Assembly: GCA_964525605.1 (NCBI GenBank)
Contig: CAZGKT010000036.1
Span: forward strand, 1-36,525
Length of the DNA stretch: 36,525 nucleotides
Direction: 5' to 3'
Origin: CAVTWJ01 sp964525605
GTDB lineage: Bacteria; Oederibacteriota; Muellerivitia; Muellerivitales; Muellerivitaceae
The position numbers and the translations under genes were made by a program. Below are positions 1-8,602 of this stretch, piece by piece; position 1 is the stretch's first letter, and every line of letters begins with the position of its first letter. The notes beneath the pieces were generated by a model. That model saw only the letters and a program-made list of their open reading frames with translations, was not told the origin of the DNA and searched no databases.

Positions 1-55
1 CATTCTAAAGCCAACTGTGACTTTATTTTTGGACCAGTTTTTGGGGGGCAGGTCA

Positions 56-610
56 GTGAAAAAATTTAGTTCAATGGTTCTGCCTGCGCTGACTGTCTTG
101 ACTATTGTTTTTAGTATTGTGTGGATAATTCTTAAATCACCGCCATCATTTCAACCCTTCCTTGCTGGTGGATTAGGTTATTTAATAAGTAGGTTTTATG
201 AAAATTTAAAGGAAAATAAAAGTCGTCTTTACGAGAAAAAAAGGGAAGTTTATGGGCGGCTTTTGCATGCTTGGAAGCAACTTTTAATAAATCATATTAA
301 TTCAAAGGATAAAGAACAAACGATCACAAATGAAATGCTGGTGGAAACTACCGATGCCGCCTTTGATGCAGTTTTTTATGCTTCGGACGATGTTATTAAA
401 AAATATTCGATAGTTAGAAACTATTCGCGAATGCTACCCCCGAATGGAACAATTATTTATCACCTTGGCAAATTATTAAAATCGATAAGAAAAGATTTAG
501 GACATACCTACACTTCATTAGATGAGGCGGATATTCTTTCTATGTTTATAAATTTTGAAACTAAAGAATATATTGAAATGAAAATTCTTTCCTCAAAAGA
601 TAAATCATAA
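56..610 (+). CDS. Small membrane protein of unknown function
   Basis: No family recognised. From GTG 56 the product is 184 residues. Two hydrophobic segments lie at about residues 6-26 and 34-48, followed by a strongly basic, probably helical cytoplasmic part (KENKSRLYEKKREVYGRLL). This looks like a membrane anchor with a soluble C-terminal helical domain. The frame is open to the left window edge, so the true start could lie upstream. GTG 56 is preferred because a G-run (43-48) sits about 7 bases ahead; GTG 17 and ATG 74 are alternatives. The gene is clearly AT-richer than most of the window and ends 36 bases before a strong terminator, consistent with an accessory gene. The reading frame is convincing; the function is unknown. 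Confidence 0.6.
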   Translation: MKKFSSMVLPALTVLTIVFSIVWIILKSPPSFQPFLAGGLGYLISRFYENLKENKSRLYEKKREVYGRLLHAWKQLLINHINSKDKEQTITNEMLVETTDAAFDAVFYASDDVIKKYSIVRNYSRMLPPNGTIIYHLGKLLKSIRKDLGHTYTSLDEADILSMFINFETKEYIEMKILSSKDKS

Positions 611-644
611 TTAAGAACGCGTTTAAACAAATCGCTCCCCGCAA

Positions 645-687
645 TAAAAAAGGCCGTTCCCTTTTAAAGGAACGGCCTTTTTATTTT
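645..687. terminator. Bidirectional rho-independent terminator
   Basis: The stem GGCCGTTCC / GGAACGGCC has a short loop, an A-run on the left and a T-run on the right, so it can stop transcription from both strands. It follows the membrane protein gene on the plus strand and the broken barrel-gene tail on the minus strand. A near-identical terminator stands at 2125-2165 after the intact barrel gene, so the terminator was duplicated with the tail. Confidence 0.9.
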
Positions 688-691
688 TAAA

Positions 692-862
692 TTAGAAGCT
701 GTAGAAATTAAGGGAAGCACCAACATCAAAGCCGGTGAAATCAATTGTGGCATAAGGTTCACCATTTGTTCCGATATTGGAGGGATCGTCGATATCTACA
801 GTACCATCCTTGAATTTGTCCAAGACTCAAGTGTTGCCACCCAAAAAGATACCTCTAATATT
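692..862 (-). pseudogene. Broken 3' end of an outer-membrane beta-barrel gene
   Basis: The minus strand translates into the C-terminal end of a barrel protein matching the intact gene at 2170-3408. Both end in YATIDFTGFD, Val or Ile, then GASLNFYSF. Read upstream the match continues to a GNT motif, where the intact gene has Trp but this copy has an in-frame TGA (827-829). Beyond about 860 the similarity fades and no start is present. The DNA differs from the intact copy at many positions, so this is an old paralogue remnant or a displaced tail rather than a recent duplication. It carries its own copy of the terminator. Confidence 0.8.
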
Positions 863-1012
863 GTTTTTAGGAATATTCCCAACCAATTGGTTTGAAAGTT
901 AAACCAACCTTACGCGACTCAAACCCGAATCAATAAGTTTTTTCACAAATTTATTTTGAATTATTATCAGCTCGCTTTTTTATATCGGATATTTAATTTT
1001 GAGGAGGCTTAT

Positions 1013-2113
1013 ATGCCGTCTGCGGAAAAAATCAAAACGTTGGCCGCTATTTTTTTCTTAATCTTGGGAATGGTTTTCTGGAACACAGCTTGCAAAAAAA
1101 CAGAAACACCCTTTGGCATCGATGCCCCTCACGGGGTGGACATACCAAGCCCGACTTTCACGCCCATAAGCGGTAATTTAACGGTGAATGTTCAGGATAG
1201 CGGGGTGGCGGTGAATGGGGTGACCGTTTGGGCGATAGAGCCAAATGGCACCACGCTGACGGCCGTCACGTCGAGCGGGTCGACCAACTTTAAGTACGAC
1301 TATATTCAGGTTTCGCCCGGTCAAACCTTCCTATTGGAAGTTCCCACACAGGGCAATTACTGGAACTCACCCGTCAATTTCAACCCGGCTTCAGGCAACG
1401 TATTTACCTTCGCTTCCAACGCACCCGCCAACTCCGATTCCTTACCCTTAACTGGTCAAGGGCCGGGGAATCCCAGTTACCCCTATACGGCCTTGCCCAC
1501 AAACATACCCCTGACTCTTGTGTACAACCAGCCGGGCAATTTATCCGTGCCCCTCATCGTTTCGGCCTTGGGGCTACCCGCAGGTTGGGGTCTGTCCTAC
1601 CCCACGAGCATCTTGGGTGAGGGGGTTTCCATGACGCCGGTGAGCATTACGATACCGCCCCAATCCTACCTAGAACCAATTATTCAATTCGCGGGCATTG
1701 ACGCTGGAGGGGCCACTTACGTTTCATCTAATCCGGTTACGATCGATAGAGGCTATACCATCACGGTCCAACCTAATTTCAGTTATACCTGCAATTGTTC
1801 TAATGGTGTTTTAACGGGGACTTTCAACTTTGTGATTAGTCCACCAGTAAGTATTCTGTGGCAAGGTTCATATACTTTGAATTTTAAAAATATTGATCGG
1901 GGTGATATCACTTATGCCGAGCAATCATCCCCGATAAGTTTCACGGGAACCGGCTCAAGTAGTTGGTCATATAACAGTAATATGATTTGTACTTATGTTG
2001 AAGCCTGCGAAATTACCTCTATAGGTGTCAGCATTAACTCCTCCCTTGGTACCTATAATGTTACTGCTAGTACACCGGGGGTTAGCTATTCATTCCCTGC
2101 TTCGTCCTATTGA
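1013..2113 (+). CDS. Secreted lipoprotein with Ig/regulatory-like beta domain
   Basis: The product is 366 residues from ATG 1013, chosen because GAGGAGG (1001-1007) stands just ahead; the frame is open further upstream but has no other good start. It begins with a lipoprotein signal peptide: a basic N-terminus, a hydrophobic core and WNTAC, with Cys27 the likely lipidated residue. Residues 50-130 (GNLTVNVQDSGVAVNGVTVW onward) resemble the carboxypeptidase-regulatory/Ig-like beta fold found in surface proteins. The rest is Ser/Thr/Pro/Gly-rich and probably all beta. The last 120 codons are AT-richer than the first part, suggesting a mosaic. It is convergent with the barrel gene at 2170 and lies between that gene's intact 3' end and the broken tail at 692-862. 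Likely anchored in the outer membrane; function unknown. Confidence 0.8.
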   Translation: MPSAEKIKTLAAIFFLILGMVFWNTACKKTETPFGIDAPHGVDIPSPTFTPISGNLTVNVQDSGVAVNGVTVWAIEPNGTTLTAVTSSGSTNFKYDYIQVSPGQTFLLEVPTQGNYWNSPVNFNPASGNVFTFASNAPANSDSLPLTGQGPGNPSYPYTALPTNIPLTLVYNQPGNLSVPLIVSALGLPAGWGLSYPTSILGEGVSMTPVSITIPPQSYLEPIIQFAGIDAGGATYVSSNPVTIDRGYTITVQPNFSYTCNCSNGVLTGTFNFVISPPVSILWQGSYTLNFKNIDRGDITYAEQSSPISFTGTGSSSWSYNSNMICTYVEACEITSIGVSINSSLGTYNVTASTPGVSYSFPASSY

Positions 2114-2124
2114 GTTTAAAAATT

Positions 2125-2165
2125 AAAAAGGCCGTTCTCTTTTAGGAGAACGGCCTTTGGTTTTG
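2125..2165. terminator. Bidirectional rho-independent terminator
   Basis: The stem GGCCGTTCTC (2130-2139) / GAGAACGGCC (2146-2155) is extended by an A-run on the left and a T-run on the right. It lies between convergent genes ending at 2113 and 2170 and serves both. It is nearly the same sequence as the terminator at 645-687. Confidence 0.9.
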
Positions 2166-2169
2166 TTGC

Positions 2170-3408
2170 TTAGAAACTGTAGAAATTGAGAGAAGCGCCA
2201 ATATCGAAACCTGTGAAATCTATTGTGGCGTAGGTTTCCTTGTTAGCGGCTATATTGCCAGGCAAGTCAATGTCCACAATACCCGATGAGGATTTTTCGA
2301 GGGCCCAGGTATTACCGTCTGAAAGATTTCCAGTGAAATTTGAAATTTGGGCATAGCGGAAACGTCCATAAATCGAAATACCAAAGTTTCTATTGATGGC
2401 GAAATCTCTTCCTATTCCCAATTGAAATCCTATGTTACCGGCGGTCAAATCCCCTGTGGGAGAGCCGTAGGTGGGTGAGCCTTCATAGTTGTTTAGACTA
2501 TAGTTCTCCGACACATTGACAGTCGCCATGTAATAACCAATGCCGCCCGTGAGGAAAAAGCGTCCTCCCGAATCGGGTAAAAAGAAGTAGTAATCCAAAG
2601 TTAAGGGAACAACATAGGGTGTGAAAGTCGCGTTCTCATTATCGTATGGGGGCGTTTGCGTATTAGAAGTATTGCTGGCTTGGTAGATATAATCGTTGGA
2701 TTGGATATAACGTATGCCGATGGCGATGCCATTATAAGGATTTAATAAGAAGCCCAGTTCTCCGCCTAACTCGAGACCACCAGGCGGCATGGTTGCGGCG
2801 CCATTGGTAAAGTTGAAGGGTAAAGTTCCAGACGTATTGGCATTGGAAACGTTTGTGACGCTATTCATCAAGTCGCCCTGGGCTGAATAGTTGTACCCCA
2901 TCTCGTACTTGACCCAAATCTTTGCGTGGTCCATGGGGGCCAAGCCGTCTTTCCAATTGTTCGGAGGAGGGTTCTCAAGGCGGGGACGGCGTCTGCGGAC
3001 AACGAAGGTTTCTTGGGCGGGGGGGGCTTCGGTGCCCTGGTTATAAGAGGGTTCCGTGGACTGGGTCTGGGGCGGGGGGGCGGTGGTTCCATTGGCGCTC
3101 ATACTGTCGACCAACGCCTTCAGGGTTGAGTTATTCGGATTGATCTGTAGGCTCTGCTGAAAGGCCGCGATGGCGTCGGTTTGGTCGTTTTGCTTCAAGT
3201 AGGCGTTCCCCAGATCTTCATAGGCTTTGGCATTGTTGGGGTCCGCTTGGATGGCTTGTTGGAAATAGGGAATGGACTTGGCGTAAAAGCCCTTCGAATA
3301 AATCGACTCTCCCTGGTAATCCAATTCTTGAGAACTAAGCTGTGCCGCCGCCAGGCCGGGGATCAGGGAAAGCAGGCACAGGCCCAACAAAGTCATTGTG
3401 TTTTTCAT
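2170..3408 (-). CDS. TPR-containing outer-membrane beta-barrel protein
   Basis: The product is 412 residues from ATG 3408, chosen for AAGGAGA six bases ahead; the longer frame to 3552 lacks a signal. Residues 1-22 form a signal peptide ending LAAA. Residues 26-105 hold two TPR units (GFYAKSIPYFQQAIQADPNN and NDQTDAIAAFQQSLQINPNN). A Pro/Gln/Arg-rich linker follows (to about 170), then a transmembrane barrel of alternating strands ending in NFYSF. The terminal Phe is the usual BAM signal, so the protein should sit in the outer membrane with the TPRs in the periplasm. TPRs ahead of a porin-like barrel point to a scaffold or partner-binding role, by inference. A decayed copy of its 3' end lies at 692-862. 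Confidence 0.85.
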   Translation of the reverse strand: MKNTMTLLGLCLLSLIPGLAAAQLSSQELDYQGESIYSKGFYAKSIPYFQQAIQADPNNAKAYEDLGNAYLKQNDQTDAIAAFQQSLQINPNNSTLKALVDSMSANGTTAPPPQTQSTEPSYNQGTEAPPAQETFVVRRRRPRLENPPPNNWKDGLAPMDHAKIWVKYEMGYNYSAQGDLMNSVTNVSNANTSGTLPFNFTNGAATMPPGGLELGGELGFLLNPYNGIAIGIRYIQSNDYIYQASNTSNTQTPPYDNENATFTPYVVPLTLDYYFFLPDSGGRFFLTGGIGYYMATVNVSENYSLNNYEGSPTYGSPTGDLTAGNIGFQLGIGRDFAINRNFGISIYGRFRYAQISNFTGNLSDGNTWALEKSSSGIVDIDLPGNIAANKETYATIDFTGFDIGASLNFYSF

Positions 3409-3709
3409 GAAATTCTCCTTAGTGAAGTACATTCTTTTGACGATTGGGGCTCTCCAAACGTTACGAAGTAAAAAATCCAACACATGCCGACCCTCAATGA
3501 AACATTTAATGAGGTCGGTATTGTCCCGGTTTCCTTTGCTTTTATGGAGCAAAGGGGGACAAAGACACTAAGACACAAAGAAAGGTGTAATTCTTGGTGC
3601 AGGCAAAGACAAATAATCAATTTTTAGAGGTGTCTTCAATAGAAGACCTATCAAATAGATTGGGATTTGAGACCCTCTAAAGCTCAATTTTACCGCATCC
3701 GGGCTTTCC
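3409..3709. other. Intergenic region with hairpin and A-rich repeat
   Basis: No gene seen. The region holds the upstream region of the barrel gene and a long imperfect inverted repeat at 3521-3562. Its outer arms are TTGTCCC / GGGACAA and its inner arms CCTTTGCT / AGCAAAGG. Next to it (3555-3605) is a short stretch of AAGACAC / CAAAGA words resembling intergenic repeats common in metagenomic genomes, with a weaker counterpart at 25206-25346. Confidence 0.6.
3521..3562. repeat. Imperfect inverted repeat with TTGTCC ends
   Basis: The arms TTGTCCC (3521-3527) plus CCTTTGCT (3533-3540) pair with AGCAAAGG (3548-3555) plus GGGACAA (3556-3562), with a 5-base bulge and a 7-base loop. The outer six bases equal those of the palindromes in the 8.6-12.3 kb island, but the core differs. 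It could be a structured RNA element, a terminator for the gene ending at 3710, or an operator. Confidence 0.6.
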
Positions 3710-5644
3710 TTATAGGGCCGCCATGAGGGCGGGGACCCCCGGGCAGGAGGGATAGAGCGACAGGACCGACTGGTAGCACGAACGGGCCTTATCTTTTTGG
3801 CCCAATTTGCCGTAGGCCGCGGCCAGGTTGTAATAGATCTCGTAATAACGGCCGCCCGATAACACCAGGGCCCGGAAGAAATAATCCTTGGCCGTGGCGA
3901 AATCACCCATTTCATAGGCCAGACTGCCGAGCCTCATGCAGGGCATGGGATAGCGCTGGCGTAACACAAAGCCATCCAGCCAGTCGGCCAGGGCGCTGCG
4001 CGGGGTGTTTTGAATGTCCTTGAGGGTTTTATCCTCATCCAGCGGCGCGATGCCCCAATCCTTTTCCAGATCGCGGGGCGCGACCGTGGGCAAACCCGCC
4101 TCCGCGCCCGGCGCGGCCCAGACGGCGGACAGGTCGTCCAGGTAGATCATCCGCCAACCCGGCAGGGTCAGGAGTTGTTTCGTCCAGGGGATGTCGGACA
4201 TGTGGTCGTAAACCACTTCCTGAAAATTGGCGCTCCGGTAAAGGGCGGCCAGCCCGCCCGCGCCGAAACTCTGGTGGTATTGTCGAAAAAGATCTTCGCC
4301 CATGACTTCCAGCCGTCCATCGAGGTAAACCGGATTCTGGGTTTCCCATTCCAAAAACCCGCCGAAGGCCATGTCGTTCATCAGGGGCGACTGGATGTGG
4401 TTTTGGGTGAGAAAGTCACCGGCCCGTAGGGGAAGGTGTTCGGCGTCCATGCCCCATCCGTTGTGGACCATGCGGCGGTCGGAAACATAGTAGGCTTCCG
4501 TCGCCACGCGCAAACACAAAAGAAAAGCCAACGCGGCCACCGCGATGCCCAGGCCCCGGGGAGGTTTCCAATAGGCTTTGCCCCCGTCTTCCCGCCGAAA
4601 CAAAAACAATTCCCCCGCCGATTTTCCCGCGAGGGGCAGGATCGGCAGAAAGAAAAGGGGCACATTGCGGATCGCCAGGGAAGAAAGCACGAAGAAGAAA
4701 ACGGTCAGGGCGTATTCGTGAAATTTACGGCGCCGAATGGAAATAAAGATCAGGATGAGAAACAGAATAGAGAAAATTCGGTAGCTGTTGACGAGAAAGG
4801 CCGGAAAAAACGGCGAGTCGGGAAGGGCCGAGGCGGTCCAGGGGGATTGCAGTTCCGCGACGCCTTTCTTGAACACGCCTGCGGGGTCGAAGCGGGTCAG
4901 AAGGTAAAAAGGAAAGGTCACCATTTTGTACCCATAGGGGTTCACCAGGGTCACGCCCACCGAGGCCCAGAAGGTTTTGAAGAGGGCCATGTCCAGCCGG
5001 TTGGTTTCAAAATAACCGGTGAGGAGGTAGGCAACGATGACGGCCCAGCCCAGGGGAAAGAGCCCCTCGATGTTGGCCCAAAACAAAAAGATCACGGGCA
5101 AAAGAAACAAGACGCCCGTTTTTCCCCGGCGGTAGAGGTCCAGGGCCAAAAGAATCGCGACGAGGAAAACCCAGGAAAGTATTTCGGGCCGGGCCAGAAA
5201 CCGAATTTCCATGGCCAGGGTGGCGGGAAGAATGAGAAGGGCCTGAATCCATCGGGGACAACCGTAAAGGGAAAGCCGCACGGCCGTGAGCGCGAAGGCC
5301 AAGAGGATCAAGGCCAGGTGGCAGACCGTCAACAGCCGATAGCCGCCCAGGCGGTCCAGAAGATAAGCGAAGACCTGGTAGAGCCACTGGCTATCCAAAT
5401 ATTCGTGGCCCGCCGCGCCGTAAGTGAAGGTGTCCTGCTGGGGAACTTCCACGTGCTGGATGATCCACCGGCCCGAGGCCAGGTGAAAGCCTAAGTCAAA
5501 GTCCAGGCTTTTTCGGGCGGCGAAAAGGAAAACCAGGGCGAAACAAAGGGCGAGAGACCAGGCCCAGGGATCGGAAAACAAAAGGGAAAAACGACGGGCC
5601 ATTTTTTGAAAGGGGCTGACGGGAGGGACCGGGAGGGGATCCAC
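3710..5644 (-). CDS. GT-C-like polytopic membrane protein with C-terminal TPRs
   Basis: The product is 644 residues. About ten hydrophobic segments fill residues 27-400. The first loop has LDFDLGFHLASGRW and QDTFTY followed by LDSQWLYQ, an arrangement typical of GT-C fold proteins with an acidic motif after the first helix (Asp48, Asp50). A soluble domain of about 160 residues follows, then about two TPR units from residue 565 (GDFATAKDYFFRALVLSGG, GQKDKARSCYQSVLSLYPSC). A role in transferring sugars from lipid carriers on the outer face of the inner membrane is inferred; the donor and acceptor are unknown. The start is uncertain: GTG 5644 and ATG 5602 both lack a clear ribosome binding site. 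It lies 12 bases after the 73-residue gene and probably shares its transcript. Confidence 0.75.
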   Translation of the reverse strand: MDPLPVPPVSPFQKMARRFSLLFSDPWAWSLALCFALVFLFAARKSLDFDLGFHLASGRWIIQHVEVPQQDTFTYGAAGHEYLDSQWLYQVFAYLLDRLGGYRLLTVCHLALILLAFALTAVRLSLYGCPRWIQALLILPATLAMEIRFLARPEILSWVFLVAILLALDLYRRGKTGVLFLLPVIFLFWANIEGLFPLGWAVIVAYLLTGYFETNRLDMALFKTFWASVGVTLVNPYGYKMVTFPFYLLTRFDPAGVFKKGVAELQSPWTASALPDSPFFPAFLVNSYRIFSILFLILIFISIRRRKFHEYALTVFFFVLSSLAIRNVPLFFLPILPLAGKSAGELFLFRREDGGKAYWKPPRGLGIAVAALAFLLCLRVATEAYYVSDRRMVHNGWGMDAEHLPLRAGDFLTQNHIQSPLMNDMAFGGFLEWETQNPVYLDGRLEVMGEDLFRQYHQSFGAGGLAALYRSANFQEVVYDHMSDIPWTKQLLTLPGWRMIYLDDLSAVWAAPGAEAGLPTVAPRDLEKDWGIAPLDEDKTLKDIQNTPRSALADWLDGFVLRQRYPMPCMRLGSLAYEMGDFATAKDYFFRALVLSGGRYYEIYYNLAAAYGKLGQKDKARSCYQSVLSLYPSCPGVPALMAAL

Positions 5645-5656
5645 GGATCTAAAAAA

Positions 5657-5878
5657 TTAAGACTTGGGGCGGATAACAGTCTTGAAGTCCTGGAGCAATA
5701 CGCCTTGGACAAGAGGAAGGGGGGCATCTCCAATGGCATGTTCGGCGGCATCGAAGGGGGTAAATTTACGGACGGTCGGGTCGTCCCCAAAGGAAAAATC
5801 CAGCTTCACGCGCTCGGGCGCGGGAAAGTCGGGGTAGGTGTAAGGCATGGCTTCTTCGGGTTTGGCGAATGCGTTCAT
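5657..5878 (-). CDS. Small hypothetical protein, 73 residues
   Basis: No family recognised. The soluble, acidic product has no signal or membrane segment. It has coding-like codon use (G/C at most third positions, like the neighbours) and a plausible ATG, but only a weak ribosome binding site. The next minus-strand gene starts 12 bases after its stop, so the two form an operon. It is divergent from the acyl-CoA dehydrogenase gene across a 154-base gap that must hold promoters for both directions. It may modulate the membrane glycosyltransferase-like protein, but this rests only on position. Confidence 0.55.
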   Translation of the reverse strand: MNAFAKPEEAMPYTYPDFPAPERVKLDFSFGDDPTVRKFTPFDAAEHAIGDAPLPLVQGVLLQDFKTVIRPKS

Positions 5879-6032
5879 AAGGCTAGTTTATCGCCTGGCC
5901 ATAGGGTTGAAAACACCTTTTATTGAGGGGCAGGGGGCTTTCGAGAGATTCTTGTTTCTAGGGGGTCTTTCCCGTTCAAGAGGACTAAAATAGAAGTGTC
6001 AGGCCATTCTATACCACGCTAGGAGGGCCGTC

Positions 6033-7925
6033 ATGAGTGTCGCCGATACTGCCAAGCATCTGAATGAAAAAGAGAAAGAATCACTGGAAGTGGCCGAGGG
6101 GGCTAGGGAAACCGAATGGACCCAGCCCAGTTTTGTGGCCGAGCTTTTCATGGGGCGTTTCGATACCGAGCTGATCCATCCCTATCCCCTGCAGTCCGCC
6201 GAGGATAAGGCGATCGGCGACGAGTTTATGGGACGTCTTGAAACCTTCCTCAAAGAAAACCTGGACCCGGACGAGGCGGATAAGACCACCCTTTTGCCCC
6301 AAAAGGTCATCGACGGCCTGGCGAAGCTGGGCTGTTGGGGCATGAAGATTCCCAAAGAGTACGGCGGTCTGGGCCTTTCGCAAATCAACTACAACCGCGC
6401 GGTGGCCCTGGTGGCTTCTTATTGTGGTTCCACGGCCGTGTGGCTTTCGGCCCACCAATCCATCGGCGTGCCCCAGCCCTTGAAACTTTTCGGCACCGAG
6501 GAACAAAAGAAAAAATATTTCCCGCAATTCGCCAAGGGGGCCGTCTCGGCCTTTGCCTTGACCGAACCCGGCGTCGGGAGCGACCCCGCGCAGATGACCA
6601 CCACCGCCGTGCCCTCATCCGACGGAAAAACCTGGACGATCAACGGCTCGAAACTTTGGTGCACCAACGGCCTGGTGGCGGATGTGATGGCCGTGATGGC
6701 CCGCACGCCCCCCAAGGTGGTTCACGGCAAAGAGAAACAGCAGATCACCGCCTTCATCGTCGAAAAGGGAACTCCCGGCATCGAGTACACCCACCGGTGC
6801 GACTTCATGGGCATCCGGGCGATCCAGAACGGCGTCATCAAGTTCAACAACGTGAAGGTTTCTTCCGACGCAATCCTGTGGGGCGAGGGGCAGGGGTTGA
6901 AGCTGGCCCTCATCACCCTCAATACCGGGCGCCTGACCTTGCCGGCCGCTTCCGCGGGCATGAGCAAACAGGCTTTGCAGATCGCGCGCAACTGGGGCAA
7001 GGAAAGGGTGCAGTGGGGCCAGCCCATCGGCAAGCACGAAGCCGGAGCCGTCAAGATCGCCAACATGGCCGCTTCCACCTACGCCCAGGAGAGCATGACC
7101 TACTACACTTCCGCCCTGGTGGATAAGGGCGGGGCGGATATAAGGCTCGAAGCCGCCATGGCCAAACTTTTCTGTTCGGAAGCGTCGTGGAAAATCATCG
7201 ACGACCTGATGCAGTTGAGGGGAGGGAGAGGCTATGAGACCGGTCCTTCCCTCCGGAACCGGGGCGAAAAGGGTTACGCGGTGGAACGCATGATGCGCGA
7301 CGCGCGCATCAACCGCATCATCGAAGGCACCACGGAAATTCAACATCTGTTCATCGCCCGGGAGGCGTTGGACAAGCACATGCGTTTAGCGGGCGATCTG
7401 TTGAGCCCGAAAACCAGCATGGGCCAAAAGGTTTCGGCGCTTTTGAAATGCGCGGCCTTTTACCCCTTCTGGTACCTGCGCATGTGGCTTCCGACGGGTT
7501 GCTGGCCGCGTTTTTCGGGTTATGGCACCCTGGCCAAGCACATGAGGTTCGTGGAAAGAAATTCCCGCAAATTGGCCCGCACCCTCTTTCACCAGATGAT
7601 CAAGTTCGGCCCCAAGCTGGAACGCCGCCAGATGATTTTGGCCCGCCTGGTCGAAGTGGGTACCGAACTTTTCGCCATGACCGCCTGTTGCACCAAGGCG
7701 ATGGCCGTGGAAAAAGAAACCCCCGATTTTCATTGTTCCCGCGAACTGGCCGATCTTTTCTGCCGCCAGGCTAAGCTTCGCATTCACAACTATTTCATGG
7801 GCGTCTGCTGCAACACGGACGTCAAGGATTCCCAAGCCGCCGCCAAGGCCCTGGAGGGCACCTACGCCTGGATGGAAAAGGGGATCATCGTGGACGATGG
7901 GGAAGGGTTTAAGGGGAAGAAGTAA
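6033..7925 (+). CDS. Acyl-CoA dehydrogenase, long (VLCAD/ACAD9-like) form
   Basis: FAD-dependent oxidation of acyl-CoA to trans-2-enoyl-CoA, the first step of beta-oxidation. At 630 residues it matches long forms that carry an extra helical domain after the usual 380-residue core. ATG 6033 follows AGGAGG. The family signature TEPGVGSD is at residues 177-184. The segment RMMRDARINRIIEGTTEIQ contains the catalytic base, Glu431, by analogy with MCAD. Residues about 460-630 form the extra C-terminal domain. No electron-transfer flavoprotein, thiolase or CoA ligase gene is adjacent, so the substrate cannot be told from context. The last codons (GIIVDDGEGFKGKK) reappear in a degenerate copy at 13458-13517, beyond the accessory island that begins right after this gene. 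Confidence 0.95.
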   Translation: MSVADTAKHLNEKEKESLEVAEGARETEWTQPSFVAELFMGRFDTELIHPYPLQSAEDKAIGDEFMGRLETFLKENLDPDEADKTTLLPQKVIDGLAKLGCWGMKIPKEYGGLGLSQINYNRAVALVASYCGSTAVWLSAHQSIGVPQPLKLFGTEEQKKKYFPQFAKGAVSAFALTEPGVGSDPAQMTTTAVPSSDGKTWTINGSKLWCTNGLVADVMAVMARTPPKVVHGKEKQQITAFIVEKGTPGIEYTHRCDFMGIRAIQNGVIKFNNVKVSSDAILWGEGQGLKLALITLNTGRLTLPAASAGMSKQALQIARNWGKERVQWGQPIGKHEAGAVKIANMAASTYAQESMTYYTSALVDKGGADIRLEAAMAKLFCSEASWKIIDDLMQLRGGRGYETGPSLRNRGEKGYAVERMMRDARINRIIEGTTEIQHLFIAREALDKHMRLAGDLLSPKTSMGQKVSALLKCAAFYPFWYLRMWLPTGCWPRFSGYGTLAKHMRFVERNSRKLARTLFHQMIKFGPKLERRQMILARLVEVGTELFAMTACCTKAMAVEKETPDFHCSRELADLFCRQAKLRIHNYFMGVCCNTDVKDSQAAAKALEGTYAWMEKGIIVDDGEGFKGKK

Positions 7926-7985
7926 ATCTATTTGAATATTAATAATTAATTACTGACCCTATTTACTGATCTATCGGGAGGGCCC

Positions 7986-8594
7986 ATGTTCAAAGAGATC
8001 GATGTTCGGGAGGTGGAATACCGTATTGAAGTCATCGAACACCGCTTGGGCATAGACCGGAAGGGCCTTCCATTAAGCGGCTCCTATACCCCTGATCTGC
8101 TAAGCCGAATCGAAAAGATCGAATTCAAATTGAACATTGAAATTGGCTACCACAATAAACTCGAAGATGTCCTCATTACTTTGGATGACCGGACTCTTCA
8201 ACAGATTTTCCGCGAGATCGATGCGCGGGATTTCGCATTGGCTCTTTTGGGCATGAAACAAGAGACCATTCTTCATATCAAAAAGAACTTTTCCCATAAA
8301 GCTTGGATCATGATGTGTGACGACGTGGCCTTTGCGATCCGTTGTGAAGTCACGGACCGGGATCAAAAAATGGCCAAGGCCAAGTTTTTAAACGTGATTC
8401 ATCTTTTGGAAAGCATGGGTGAAATTGTCACCGCACGAGGTGACGAAGACCGGGAAAAGGCTAAAGCCTATTTTCAGGAATGGAGTCGGCAATTCCAGCA
8501 AGATAAAAAGGAAAAAGAAGACAATAGTAAAAAGTTCGAAGTTTGGAAAAAGGAAGTTTTTGACCCACTCAATAAACCCTCACAAACCGCGTGA
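7986..8594 (+). CDS. Orphan FliG-like domain protein
   Basis: The product is 202 residues; ATG 7986 follows GGGAGG. Residues 1-60 are charged and probably helical. Residues 66-147 resemble the FliG middle/C-terminal helical repeat: LDDRTLQQIFREIDARDFAL, then a helix, a loop, and LLESMGEI. In FliG the matching motifs are D-[DE]-R-x-[IL]-Q-x-[LI]-[LF]-R-E-[IV]-D and a closing LEE-x-GEI. Residues 150-202 form a Lys/Glu-rich helical tail. FliG belongs to the flagellar rotor switch, but no flagellar gene is in the window and the FliG N-terminal and motor-binding parts are absent. This is probably a domain reused elsewhere, perhaps for assembly of helical arrays. The call is from motif memory without a search. 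Confidence 0.6.
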   Translation: MFKEIDVREVEYRIEVIEHRLGIDRKGLPLSGSYTPDLLSRIEKIEFKLNIEIGYHNKLEDVLITLDDRTLQQIFREIDARDFALALLGMKQETILHIKKNFSHKAWIMMCDDVAFAIRCEVTDRDQKMAKAKFLNVIHLLESMGEIVTARGDEDREKAKAYFQEWSRQFQQDKKEKEDNSKKFEVWKKEVFDPLNKPSQTA

Positions 8595-8602
8595 AGGTTA
8601 CG

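Noticed and set aside
4436..5494. Long plus-strand open frame opposite the GT-C-like gene
   Set aside because: It mirrors a GC-rich coding gene on the other strand, and its product is low in hydrophobic order and rich in Gly/Gln/Lys. No ribosome binding site.
7986..8594. Genuine flagellar switch protein FliG
   Set aside because: The protein is too short, lacks the N-terminal FliF-binding and motor-binding parts, and no flagellar gene is nearby; only a domain-level similarity is claimed.
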